64,000 bases of DNA from Anaerovibrio sp. RM50 (GTDB lineage: Bacteria; Bacillota; Negativicutes; Selenomonadales; Selenomonadaceae): assembly GCF_000622005.1 (NCBI RefSeq), contig NZ_JHWV01000011.1, forward strand, positions 50,558 to 114,557, in the 5' to 3' direction. Shown here in pieces: positions 44,331 through 50,079 of the stretch (within the stretch, counting starts at the first letter, position 1; each line of letters starts with the position of its first letter). The notes below the pieces were generated by a model. It searched no databases. It worked only from the letters and a program-made list of their open reading frames with translations, and was not told the DNA's origin. The translations under genes and the position numbers were made by a program.

Positions 44331-45113
44331 ATGTTAAAACCAGAGCATTTCAGAAACCTGAAGGAGGAATATACCATAAGCAAGGCACAGTATTTGGAGC
44401 ATCAAATCCTCTTGGATGAAATTGAAGGTAGGGAATCAAATGCTATTACCCAAATCAGGAAGCAAAACAAAGCTGATGTAGGCTTGGAGCTGTCCAATTC
44501 AGAGATAGCCAACAATATGCAACTAATCAAAGACCATCTGGATAAAGCCCATAAATTAGGCTACGGCTCCCCATTTGACGTTATCCTTCAGCTTGATGAT
44601 TACAGATTCCGTATTATAGCCGTACTGGAAATGTTTTATAAACTGGAAATAAGAGCTGTCCATCTAATGAATGATGGCACTTTCCTTCTATTATCAACAC
44701 ATGGGGAAATGAAGATATGCGACATAAAGAACTATCCCATGAAAAGGGCTATACAGGTATTGGTAGACAATGAAACCGGCTCTTATGTCTTAAAGCGTAA
44801 GAAATATGAAAAATCCATAAAGTCAGCTTGTTACTACAGGCGCGAAACAAACAGGGCAAGCGTTGGCTTTATATTCCACGAGCATAAGCCAACCCTGGAG
44901 GAAATGAACTTCATATTAAACTGCCTGGAAAAAAGGAGCAAGGCAGAGTTGGTTTCCTTTAGCGGGATACCGTTTGATGAAGAAGAGGTATCTTTAGAGG
45001 AACTAATAGATGAAGAGCATCCTGACTATAATCCTGAATATCCATTTGTACCGGAATTTGAAGAGCCTGTAACAAGTACGCCACTTGATGCAGATAATGA
45101 ACTGCCGTTTTGA
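44331..45113 (+). CDS. Protein of unknown function with SSB-like acidic C-terminal tail
   Basis: 260 residues from the ATG at 44331 (GAAAGGAGTGTTTTCACA upstream). No family recognised. The N-terminal 90 residues are helical and charged (YTISKAQYLEHQILLDEIEG); the middle is alpha/beta. The last 50 residues are acidic (FDEEEVSLEELIDEEH) and end in DADNELPF at the very C-terminus. This matches the acidic tail of single-stranded-DNA-binding proteins (D-D-D-I/L-P-F) that docks repair and replication proteins. It may thus compete with or recruit SSB partners. It is flanked by copies D and C of the structured repeat. Confidence 0.6.
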   Translation: MLKPEHFRNLKEEYTISKAQYLEHQILLDEIEGRESNAITQIRKQNKADVGLELSNSEIANNMQLIKDHLDKAHKLGYGSPFDVILQLDDYRFRIIAVLEMFYKLEIRAVHLMNDGTFLLLSTHGEMKICDIKNYPMKRAIQVLVDNETGSYVLKRKKYEKSIKSACYYRRETNRASVGFIFHEHKPTLEEMNFILNCLEKRSKAELVSFSGIPFDEEEVSLEELIDEEHPDYNPEYPFVPEFEEPVTSTPLDADNELPF

Positions 45114-45126
45114 CGGGAGGACGCAA

Positions 45127-45170
45127 CAAGGCTGCCGTAGATTTCATCATACGGCAGCCCTTTATTTTTC
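45127..45170 (+). terminator. Rho-independent terminator
   Basis: GGCTGCCGTA pairs perfectly with TACGGCAGCC over a 10-base loop, then CTTTATTTTT. It ends the SSB-tail gene. Confidence 0.9.
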
Positions 45171-45175
45171 TCTAT

Positions 45176-45319
45176 TATAACGCCATTGTTCAAATTTTTC
45201 TTCTTTAGAAGAAAAATCTTCCAATTAGCGTTTCAACGAGCTGGGAGATATGTTCGCCAGCTGTTGTAGTTTGTTTTCCCCCACCTAAAGATGTGGGGGA
45301 CATCTTAAAGCTCGTTATA
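45176..45319 (+). repeat. Structured dispersed repeat, copy C (144 bp)
   Basis: TATAACGCC...AGCTCGTTATA. In this copy the second inner hairpin is perfect (CCCCCAC-CTAAAGAT-GTGGGGG), whereas copies A and B have a weaker form. It lies six bases after the terminator of the SSB-tail gene. Confidence 0.9.
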
Positions 45320-45475
45320 TTTTGGGCAGTAATATCCCAAATGATGCGTGAATTTTTTGCTCGCATAATCTAAAAGTTCTTTTTACTCCACATAGCTTAA
45401 GGATGGAATTTATATTTATGATATAATGAGGTAGACGAATACATTAGTGAAGTTAAAACCAACAAAGAGGAGAAG

Positions 45476-45664
45476 GTGAGCTATATGACCTTTGAAATGA
45501 AAATGCAAGAGGCCCGTGATGATGGGCGTGAAGAGGGCCGCGAAGAAATGGCCATTGATATGGCTCGTGACATGCTTCGGGACAATAAACCTATTGAAGA
45601 AATAGCCAAATATACCAGGCTTTCCAAGGAACGCATTCAGAAGCTGGCCGTGAAGTATCAATAA
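45476..45664 (+). CDS. Orphan C-terminal tail of an Rpn/PD-(D/E)XK-type protein
   Basis: A 62-codon ORF (GTG at 45476 after AAAGAGGAGA, or ATG at 45485). [22 protein letters not shown] and the later [19 protein letters not shown] match the C-terminal tail of Rpn/transposase-associated PD-(D/E)XK nuclease proteins. The in-frame codons just upstream ([15 protein letters not shown]) also fit this family, but a TGA cuts the frame near 45433. The nuclease domain itself is gone, so this is probably a decayed gene. Translation of the tail remains possible. Confidence 0.6.
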   Translation: MSYMTFEMKMQEARDDGREEGREEMAIDMARDMLRDNKPIEEIAKYTRLSKERIQKLAVKYQ

Positions 45665-45729
45665 AAACATGAATACGTTACTCCATATTTACCCCATCTC
45701 AGAATAATAAGAAATGGAGGCACTTTATT

Positions 45730-45906
45730 ATGATAGTTACTATGACTTCTGAAGAGATTGATGCTATCATGACCCCGGAGAGAATTCGGGAAGAGGAAGA
45801 AAGAATGGAAAATACTCCATTTGTTTATGATGAAGATTGCCCGCCTCTTACCGAAGAAATGATCAAAGCCCGTAATTTTCATCGGGCAGGAAAGAAGACA
45901 AGTTAA
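45730..45906 (+). CDS. Small acidic hypothetical protein
   Basis: A 58-residue ORF (MIVTMTSEEIDAIM...) with AATGGAGGCACTTTATT upstream. It is acidic, with FVYDEDCPPLTEEMIKA, a pattern I have seen in short selenomonad proteins that may be antitoxin-like. No toxin partner is adjacent; the Rpn-tail ORF lies 65 bp upstream. Function unknown. Confidence 0.5.
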   Translation: MIVTMTSEEIDAIMTPERIREEEERMENTPFVYDEDCPPLTEEMIKARNFHRAGKKTS

Positions 45907-45917
45907 TTCAAGTTTTT

Positions 45918-45951
45918 AGGACCCGTCAGTATCATGCTGGCGGGTTTTATT
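45918..45951 (+). terminator. Rho-independent terminator
   Basis: ACCCGTCAGTAT pairs with ATGCTGGCGGGT, then TTTATTG. It lies downstream of the 58-residue ORF. Confidence 0.75.
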
Positions 45952-45997
45952 GTATAAAAAAACCGCCAGTACTATCTACAGACGGGTGTGATAACCT

Positions 45998-46039
45998 ATG
46001 AATCAAACTGCTAATAACAGAGTTTTGTATTATAACTGA
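45998..46039 (+). CDS. Possible 13-codon leader-type peptide before a terminator
   Basis: ATG to TGA encodes MNQTANNRVLYYN. The stop codon lies three bases before a strong terminator hairpin (46042-46069), a layout like attenuation leaders. No clear ribosome site and no downstream gene on this strand, so it may be chance. Confidence 0.2.
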   Translation: MNQTANNRVLYYN

Positions 46040-46041
46040 TG

Positions 46042-46069
46042 CCCTGGGCGAAATGCCCGGGTTTTTTTA
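46042..46069 (+). terminator. Rho-independent terminator
   Basis: CCTGGGC-GAAAT-GCCCGGG followed by TTTTTTT. In the other direction it may also stop minus-strand transcripts coming out of repeat R1. Confidence 0.8.
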
Positions 46070-46082
46070 GTTCCCCCAGAAA

Positions 46083-46383
46083 GCCGCAAGCGGCATTAGC
46101 CCTGCGCAACCCTGTCCCCTGAAACCCTTGGGAGCAGTGGGCTGAAAATGTGAAAATAACACAAAGGGCCATTTTTTAGAAAATCGGCAAATTTGCCCGT
46201 GGACACTTGTCTGGATTTTGAAGGAAATACGACGATAAAACCAGTATTTTCAACTATCCTTTAGTCCACGAAAACTCATAATTCAGAAAACCAATTTTCA
46301 AGGGTTTCTGGCCACCCTTCACAATTGTTATTATAGTCGATTTTCATAAATATAAACGTGTAAAGTAAAACGCCGCCTTCATC
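46083..46383 (-). repeat. Repeat R1, structured intergenic element after the tiny-ORF array (301 bp)
   Basis: Shares both ends with R2 (47479-47673): GCCGCAAGCGGCATTAGCCC on one side and AAACGTGTAAAGTAAAACGC plus CTTCATC on the other. It has about 108 extra bp inside, bounded by the inverted pair CGTGGAC/GTCCACG. On the minus strand it follows the last tiny ORF directly, as R2 follows the last cas gene. A TATAAT box is present (46330-46335) but its -35 region is poor. Confidence 0.85.
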
Positions 46384-46403
46384 CAATACATGGAATCCAG
46401 CGG

Positions 46404-46424
46404 CTACCTTTTATAACCAAACAT
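46404..46424 (-). CDS. Tiny ORF 9, six codons (MFGYKR)
   Basis: Start codon follows GAGAGGTGAATATTG, a good ribosome site that overlaps the stop codon of tiny ORF 8 (TGAGAGGTGA), so re-initiation is likely. The hexapeptide itself may matter, or the ORF may only place ribosomes near the downstream hairpin. Confidence 0.3.
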   Translation of the reverse strand: MFGYKR

Positions 46425-46437
46425 CAATATTCACCTC

Positions 46438-46497
46438 TCAAAAACATACAAATGGACCTGCACCCGGCAAAGGAAACTCCTCCATAACGAAGCCCAT
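46438..46497 (-). CDS. Tiny ORF 8, 19-residue hydrophobic peptide
   Basis: MGFVMEEFPLPGAGPFVCF. Preceded by TTAAGGAGGTGAGAACC, a near-perfect ribosome site. It is Pro/Phe/Gly-rich and has one Cys. Part of the minus-strand microprotein array. Confidence 0.5.
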   Translation of the reverse strand: MGFVMEEFPLPGAGPFVCF

Positions 46498-46527
46498 GGT
46501 TCTCACCTCCTTAAAAATCAAACACTG

Positions 46528-46593
46528 TTATGCTACGATTAGCGGCCAAGGAATATCATCCCTGTTTGGAACAGGAAATCCTAATATTATCAT
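46528..46593 (-). CDS. Tiny ORF 7, 21-residue peptide
   Basis: Begins MIILGFPVPNRDDIPWPL and ends IVA. The ribosome site is CAAGGAGATGAGATAT. The Pro-rich, aromatic composition resembles that of tiny ORFs 6 and 8. Confidence 0.5.
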   Translation of the reverse strand: MIILGFPVPNRDDIPWPLIVA

Positions 46594-46641
46594 ATATCTC
46601 ATCTCCTTGAATTTTTCATCAAACATTAATTTCACTCGACA

Positions 46642-46710
46642 TCAGAATACCAATAAATCGTCCCAATGGAACGGAAACAACTCACCTAATGGTGCTATTA
46701 TTTCAAACAT
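46642..46710 (-). CDS. Tiny ORF 6, 22-residue peptide
   Basis: Begins MFEIIAPLGELFPFHWDD and ends LLVF. The ribosome site GAGGAGGTGAGATAT lies inside the 3' end of tiny ORF 5, which suggests translational coupling. Confidence 0.5.
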   Translation of the reverse strand: MFEIIAPLGELFPFHWDDLLVF

Positions 46711-46715
46711 ATATC

Positions 46716-46754
46716 TCACCTCCTCACGTCAAAATTTGCGACCTTATAACTCAT
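46716..46754 (-). CDS. Tiny ORF 5, 12 codons, coupled to tiny ORF 6
   Basis: MSYKVANFDVRR. Preceded by GAAAGAAGGTGATAT. Its last codons (AGG AGG TGA) form the ribosome site of tiny ORF 6. It starts inside a degenerate copy of the leader core (46740-46784), so it may be a translated leader. Confidence 0.4.
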   Translation of the reverse strand: MSYKVANFDVRR

Positions 46755-46784
46755 ATATCACCTTCTTTCGCTCAAAACTTTCCA
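46740..46784 (-). promoter_or_regulatory. Leader core, copy L4 (degenerate)
   Basis: On the minus strand TGGAAAGTTTTGAGCGAA, then GAAGGTGATATATGAG. It shares the 5' block and spacing with L3 and, more loosely, L1 and L2. Confidence 0.55.
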
Positions 46785-46794
46785 TTTCTAAAAA

Positions 46795-46956
46795 TTATTC
46801 TGTATCACCTTCCTCCTTGTCAAAATCCTTCTTGGCAGTATGCTTCTTGCCTCCCTTCTTGGCTGTCTCATGTAACGCTATCCCTATACCTACACCTGCT
46901 GAAAATGCCTCTACGGCTGTCATGGCCACCGGGGCCAATGCAAATAATGGTAACAT
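46795..46956 (-). CDS. Tiny ORF 4, 53-residue membrane-type peptide
   Basis: The N-terminal 28 residues are hydrophobic and Gly-rich (MLPLFALAPVAMTAVEAFSA, then GVGIGIAL), enough for one membrane helix with GxxxG-like spacing. The C-terminal 24 residues are strongly charged (KKGGKKHTAKKDFDKEEGD). Ribosome site GAAAGGAGAGGTTTT. It is a paralog of tiny ORF 1. Could be a membrane-active toxin, a leaderless bacteriocin-like peptide or a small membrane regulator. Confidence 0.65.
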   Translation of the reverse strand: MLPLFALAPVAMTAVEAFSAGVGIGIALHETAKKGGKKHTAKKDFDKEEGDTE

Positions 46957-46990
46957 AAAACCTCTCCTTTCATATACTTAACATCATCTT

Positions 46991-47053
46991 TTAGGAATCC
47001 AAAACACTTAATATAACCACCGAAGTGGCCAAACCGGCTAAAAATGGCCCCAT
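46991..47053 (-). CDS. Tiny ORF 3, 20-residue hydrophobic peptide
   Basis: MGPFLAGLATSVVILSVLDS, with GCAAGGAGGTGAGAGCA upstream. Long enough for one membrane helix. It follows leader core L3 by about 33 bp and precedes tiny ORF 4. Confidence 0.55.
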   Translation of the reverse strand: MGPFLAGLATSVVILSVLDS

Positions 47054-47085
47054 TGCTCTCACCTCCTTGCCTTTCGTCTGATTTT

Positions 47086-47131
47086 TATCCTTTCAGTATA
47101 TATATCACCTTCCTTCGCTCAAAACTTTCCA
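47086..47131 (-). promoter_or_regulatory. Leader core, copy L3
   Basis: On the minus strand TGGAAAGTTTTGAGCGAAGG, then AAGGTGATATATATACTG and AAAGGATA. The same elements in the same order stand before tiny ORF 1 and before cas1. Confidence 0.65.
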
Positions 47132-47148
47132 TTTTTATAATTTTTTCT

Positions 47149-47178
47149 TTAGCTTAATAACCAGCTTACCCAGTTCAC
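47149..47178 (-). CDS. Tiny ORF 2, nine codons with GTG start
   Basis: GTG-initiated peptide MNWVSWLLS after TGAGGAGGTGAAAGCA. Two Trp in nine residues give an amphipathic, membrane-seeking look. The ribosome site is strong, but so short an ORF needs direct proof. Confidence 0.3.
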   Translation of the reverse strand: MNWVSWLLS

Positions 47179-47219
47179 TGCTTTCACCTCCTCATTTTCA
47201 CCTGACTGATCGCCGCCAA

Positions 47220-47333
47220 TTACTTGCCCTTTGCGGTCTTAAACAAAGATATTCCCAAAGTTGCGCCTGCACCAAATGACTCGACTGCTGCTGCACTTAC
47301 TACTGGTGCGGCTAATGCAAATAATGGAAACAT
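47220..47333 (-). CDS. Tiny ORF 1, 37-residue membrane-type peptide
   Basis: The first peptide after the R2-hairpin-leader cassette, with AAAAGGAGGTGAAAGAAT upstream. MFPLFALAAPVVSAAAVESF is followed by GAGATLGISLF and a short basic end (KTAKGK). It aligns with tiny ORF 4 over its whole hydrophobic part (M-x-PLFALA-PV..AVE-F-AG..GI-L). One membrane helix is likely. No database family is known to me. Confidence 0.65.
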   Translation of the reverse strand: MFPLFALAAPVVSAAAVESFGAGATLGISLFKTAKGK

Positions 47334-47366
47334 ATTCTTTCACCTCCTTTTTTTGTCTGTTGTTTT

Positions 47367-47412
47367 TATCCTTACACCATATATATCAGCCGGAATATCT
47401 TAAAAGTTTCCA
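47367..47412 (-). promoter_or_regulatory. Leader core, copy L2 (before the tiny-ORF array)
   Basis: Minus strand: TGGAAACTTTTAAGATATTC, then CGGCTGATATATATGGTG and TAAGGATA. It differs from the leader in front of cas1 (L1) at only a few positions. GGAAAC plus an AT-rich box about 20 bases later could be an alternative-sigma promoter or a regulator site. Confidence 0.7.
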
Positions 47413-47419
47413 GGCATAC

Positions 47420-47467
47420 TAAAAAATCCTGATATTTAGAAATTAATCTAAATACCAGGATTTTTTT
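47420..47467 (-). terminator. Terminator/attenuator hairpin H1 before the tiny-ORF array
   Basis: AAAAATCCTGGTATTTAGA pairs with TCTAAATATCAGGATTTTTT on the minus strand. It lies upstream of the tiny ORFs, so transcripts starting in R2 must pass it. It may thus be the 3' end of an R2 RNA or a regulated attenuator. The equivalent H2 lies upstream of cas1. Confidence 0.8.
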
Positions 47468-47601
47468 GCTGTTTGGAAGCCGCAAGCGGCATTAGCCCTG
47501 CGCAATCCTGTCCCCTGAAACCCTTGCGAGCAGTGGGCTGAAAATGTGAAAACTCATAATTCAGAAAACCGATTTTCAAGGGTTTCTGGCCACCCTTCAC
47601 A
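47420..47601 (-). ncRNA. Candidate structured small RNA from R2
   Basis: From the predicted start near 47601 (promoter 47608-47636) to hairpin H1 there are about 180 nt that fold locally: AAGGGT..ACCCTT, GAAAA-TCGG-TTTTC, AGCCC..GGGCT enclosing CGCAA..TTGCG, and GCCGC-TT-GCGGC. No ORF with a ribosome site is seen. The RNA could be a stable sRNA or a regulated leader of the microprotein array. Confidence 0.4.
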
Positions 47602-47673
47602 ATTGTTATTATAGTCAATTTTCACAAATATAACAATAAATATAAACGTGTAAAGTAAAACGCCACCTTCATC
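47479..47673 (-). repeat. Repeat R2, structured intergenic element between cas operon and tiny-ORF array (195 bp)
   Basis: Begins two bases after the stop codon of the last cas-operon gene. It is nearly identical to R1 except for the 108-bp internal difference and a 10-bp insertion that creates a better -35 box. It carries several hairpins and ends at GCCGCTTGCGGC, followed by H1. Confidence 0.85.
47608..47636 (-). promoter_or_regulatory. Predicted sigma-70-type promoter in R2
   Basis: On the minus strand TTGTTA (47636-47631), 17-bp spacer, TATAAT (47613-47608). A perfect -10 and a 4/6 -35 at the best spacing. It would drive transcription toward the tiny ORFs. Confidence 0.55.
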
Positions 47674-47675
47674 TA

Positions 47676-48257
47676 TTATTTAAGTTTTTGCAGGCTCGGC
47701 ATTGATAACTTTACAAGTTTTTCACTTCCCGGCAGAGGCCTTCTGTATAATGGTAAATACGTGCTTTCCACGTAAAACACATCATGGCCGTTTACTGCAG
47801 CATACATGGCCAGCGCCGATGCCATTGCCTTTGTACCGCCTGTAATATCTACTGCAAATTTATGGTTGTCAACGCCCCATGATTCAAAGGTTTTATTGGC
47901 AATATGATAAATATCCTCCGCCGAACTTTTGTCGATTATTTCCACACCATAATCAAATGCCGCCAAATCAATAAACTTCTCCAACCGGGCAATCTGATTT
48001 CCCGTCTGTTCTGTACAAATAAAGCATATTCTTTGGGGCTTCAATGCGGAAATACACAGTGCCATAGGCTGCCATGATGTTCCTACAGTAAAAATCATTC
48101 CATCATATCTTTCATTACAGGAATAACGTTTTGAAAACAATTCAATGGATGATGGCATAAGCTCAAAATCGAAATAATCATCCGCTTTGGTCAATTCCTC
48201 AGAGTTATTACGTGGCATCTGCTGCCATAATTTTATACCTTCATCTAAATCAATCAT
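47676..48257 (-). CDS. Stand-alone CARF-domain protein (193 aa)
   Basis: MIFTVGTSWQPMALCISAL and CFICTEQTGNQ near residues 54-88 form a Rossmann-like start, and FAVDITGGTKAMASALAMYA near residues 133-153 is the (S/T)GGTK ligand-loop motif of CARF domains. These bind cyclic oligoadenylates made by Cas10. There is no attached HEPN, nuclease or DNA-binding domain. It could be a ring nuclease that ends signalling, or a sensor that regulates transcription. Overlaps the preceding CARF-HEPN gene by 8 bp and is the last gene of the operon; R2 follows directly. Confidence 0.8.
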   Translation of the reverse strand: MIDLDEGIKLWQQMPRNNSEELTKADDYFDFELMPSSIELFSKRYSCNERYDGMIFTVGTSWQPMALCISALKPQRICFICTEQTGNQIARLEKFIDLAAFDYGVEIIDKSSAEDIYHIANKTFESWGVDNHKFAVDITGGTKAMASALAMYAAVNGHDVFYVESTYLPLYRRPLPGSEKLVKLSMPSLQKLK

Positions 48258-50064
48258 CTTTTTTCCCCTCGATTAAAGCCATCGTCTCCATCATTTTTTC
48301 TTCCAATTGGTTATTATCTGCTATTTCCACCCCATCATAAGCATGGTTTATTTGGTTTCGTTGAGTTTTTATCCAATACAGGCCTTCCAAAATTGCTTTC
48401 AGAGTATCCTTGTCCACTACAGATACAGCCACTTCCTCATCAAGCATGGTACTAATTTGTGACCAGCGTTTTCTCCAGCGTTCAGCTATACTTTCAGGAG
48501 AATTTCTGTTGGCCGGTGTTTTTTTCACCTTCTTAGGTGGAATTACTTTTTCTATGCCCAAAAGCTCATAAAGAAAATCTGCACTTGCAGTTGAAAGACA
48601 ATTAAATATCTTTTCACTGCTGATGTAACTACTAAAAAAATACATTTCAGAAGGCATTGTGTGACTTATTGGCGGCAGTTCTTTTCTATACTCAATGCAC
48701 TGTAATATATTTGGATATTGAGCTTTGAAGCTTTCCCAGGTTAGTGCTCCCGTAGAGATTTGAGATTTCAAATCGTCTATTTTTCCAATATCATTAATAA
48801 GGTGTTCCAATATGTCCCTGTCAATATTGTCAGGATAATCGCCCTTTCCCTGCTTACGCATCAATTCCTTGAATGCTGCAAAAAAATTTTTTGACCCCAC
48901 AGGCTTGTCTTCATTTTTTTCCTCCGACAGAGCAGTTATTTTACTTATATCAGTGTAATAATCATCAACAAATACATTTTCAACTCTCTTGTAACCTTTA
49001 TTCTGTTCCCTACACTCTTTCTTTATTAATGAAACATACTTTGAATTTGGTTGGTATATATTCAACCTTACCACTTCGCGGGGCATCCATTCATTAAATA
49101 ATGTCATGGCCTGCTGAAGATATCCCTTCCTAATACACCACCTGATAATATCATTTCGGGATATATCTTGAGAAATAATCCCCTTATAGTCCTTTTCCAA
49201 TGCTTCCAGGACTTGGGCAAAAAGAGCTTCCTGGGTGCTTTTCCCTGGATATTTTTTAAAATTTTCCAAACTATCAGCAAGCTCACTTAACGATGATTCA
49301 AACTTACCCGTACGACACACCTTTACAGCATCCGAAAAATCCCTCAAGGCTGTCAAAAGTCTTTTTAATTCAGTGCTTTTTTCATTGTCAGGGACCTTGG
49401 CAAAATAATTTTCTATCTCTCTAAGGGTTGCATAATTAAGGCATGAGTCCGTACTGGATACGAGCTCAAACATTTGGTGAATACTTGATACATCTTCTAT
49501 CCTATTCTTGGATTCATCATCACGGTAATAGTTAGCGTATATTGCATCAGCAATTTCAATGCCCCTATATTTTAACAAGTGAAGAACTGACATCATAAGC
49601 ACAGCCGCATGTCTCATGCCACCGGTCAGATCAGTAAAAACTTTCCAACCGGCAGCATCATTTCCCATAGCTGCACTCATGACGTCAGCCATTTTCAACA
49701 CATACTGAACAATATCCTTTGACTCACAATCCTCATCATAATCGATATAGCTTATGCACCCTGCCAATTGAGGAAATTCAGCTAAAATATTCTCCCAAAA
49801 TATATCCCTCTGTATTTTTTCTACCTGATCATTTTCAGGGGAAAAATACTTAAGGCTAGCCTTGGTTTTATTGGTGGAGAACGCAAAAATATGGTCTATT
49901 TGCTCAGAAGAATCCGCCAATTTACGCATGAGATATTTCACTGATGCCTCGTTTGTCTGATAGCAGCTAACCTTACCATACTTCCCGGCATTATACTCCG
50001 TATAAACCAGCTTATTATCCACCAAATGTATTTCACTCAAAAATAGCAGTAATGCATTCTTCAA
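48250..50064 (-). CDS. CARF-HEPN effector, Csx1/Csx2 (TM1812-like), copy 2
   Basis: 604 residues, TTG start after TTGGGGGAATAAAT. The N-terminal CARF domain (ALLLFLSEIHLV; TNEASVKYL; ligand loop DLTGGMRHAAVLMMSVLHLL) is followed by a helical linker (WCIRKGYLQQAMTLFNEW). A C-terminal HEPN domain carries the RNase motif R-x4-H (RNQINH, about 569-574). It is a full-length paralog of the protein at 58045. By family knowledge, cyclic oligoadenylate binding switches on non-specific RNA cleavage that slows growth or kills phage-infected cells. Confidence 0.88.
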   Translation of the reverse strand: MKNALLLFLSEIHLVDNKLVYTEYNAGKYGKVSCYQTNEASVKYLMRKLADSSEQIDHIFAFSTNKTKASLKYFSPENDQVEKIQRDIFWENILAEFPQLAGCISYIDYDEDCESKDIVQYVLKMADVMSAAMGNDAAGWKVFTDLTGGMRHAAVLMMSVLHLLKYRGIEIADAIYANYYRDDESKNRIEDVSSIHQMFELVSSTDSCLNYATLREIENYFAKVPDNEKSTELKRLLTALRDFSDAVKVCRTGKFESSLSELADSLENFKKYPGKSTQEALFAQVLEALEKDYKGIISQDISRNDIIRWCIRKGYLQQAMTLFNEWMPREVVRLNIYQPNSKYVSLIKKECREQNKGYKRVENVFVDDYYTDISKITALSEEKNEDKPVGSKNFFAAFKELMRKQGKGDYPDNIDRDILEHLINDIGKIDDLKSQISTGALTWESFKAQYPNILQCIEYRKELPPISHTMPSEMYFFSSYISSEKIFNCLSTASADFLYELLGIEKVIPPKKVKKTPANRNSPESIAERWRKRWSQISTMLDEEVAVSVVDKDTLKAILEGLYWIKTQRNQINHAYDGVEIADNNQLEEKMMETMALIEGKKDD

Positions 50065-50079
50065 ATTTATTCCCCCAAA

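Noticed and set aside
44331..45113. The protein with the DNELPF tail as an SSB
   Set aside because: No OB-fold SSB core is visible; only the tail resembles SSB.
46496..46981. 161-aa plus-strand ORF opposite the tiny-ORF array
   Set aside because: No ribosome site, composition is that of the complement of AGGAGGTGA sites, and the opposite strand has many ORFs with good sites and two paralogs.
46083..47673. R1/R2 as a degenerate CRISPR array
   Set aside because: Only two long copies about 1.4 kb apart, without the short direct repeats and equal spacers of an array.
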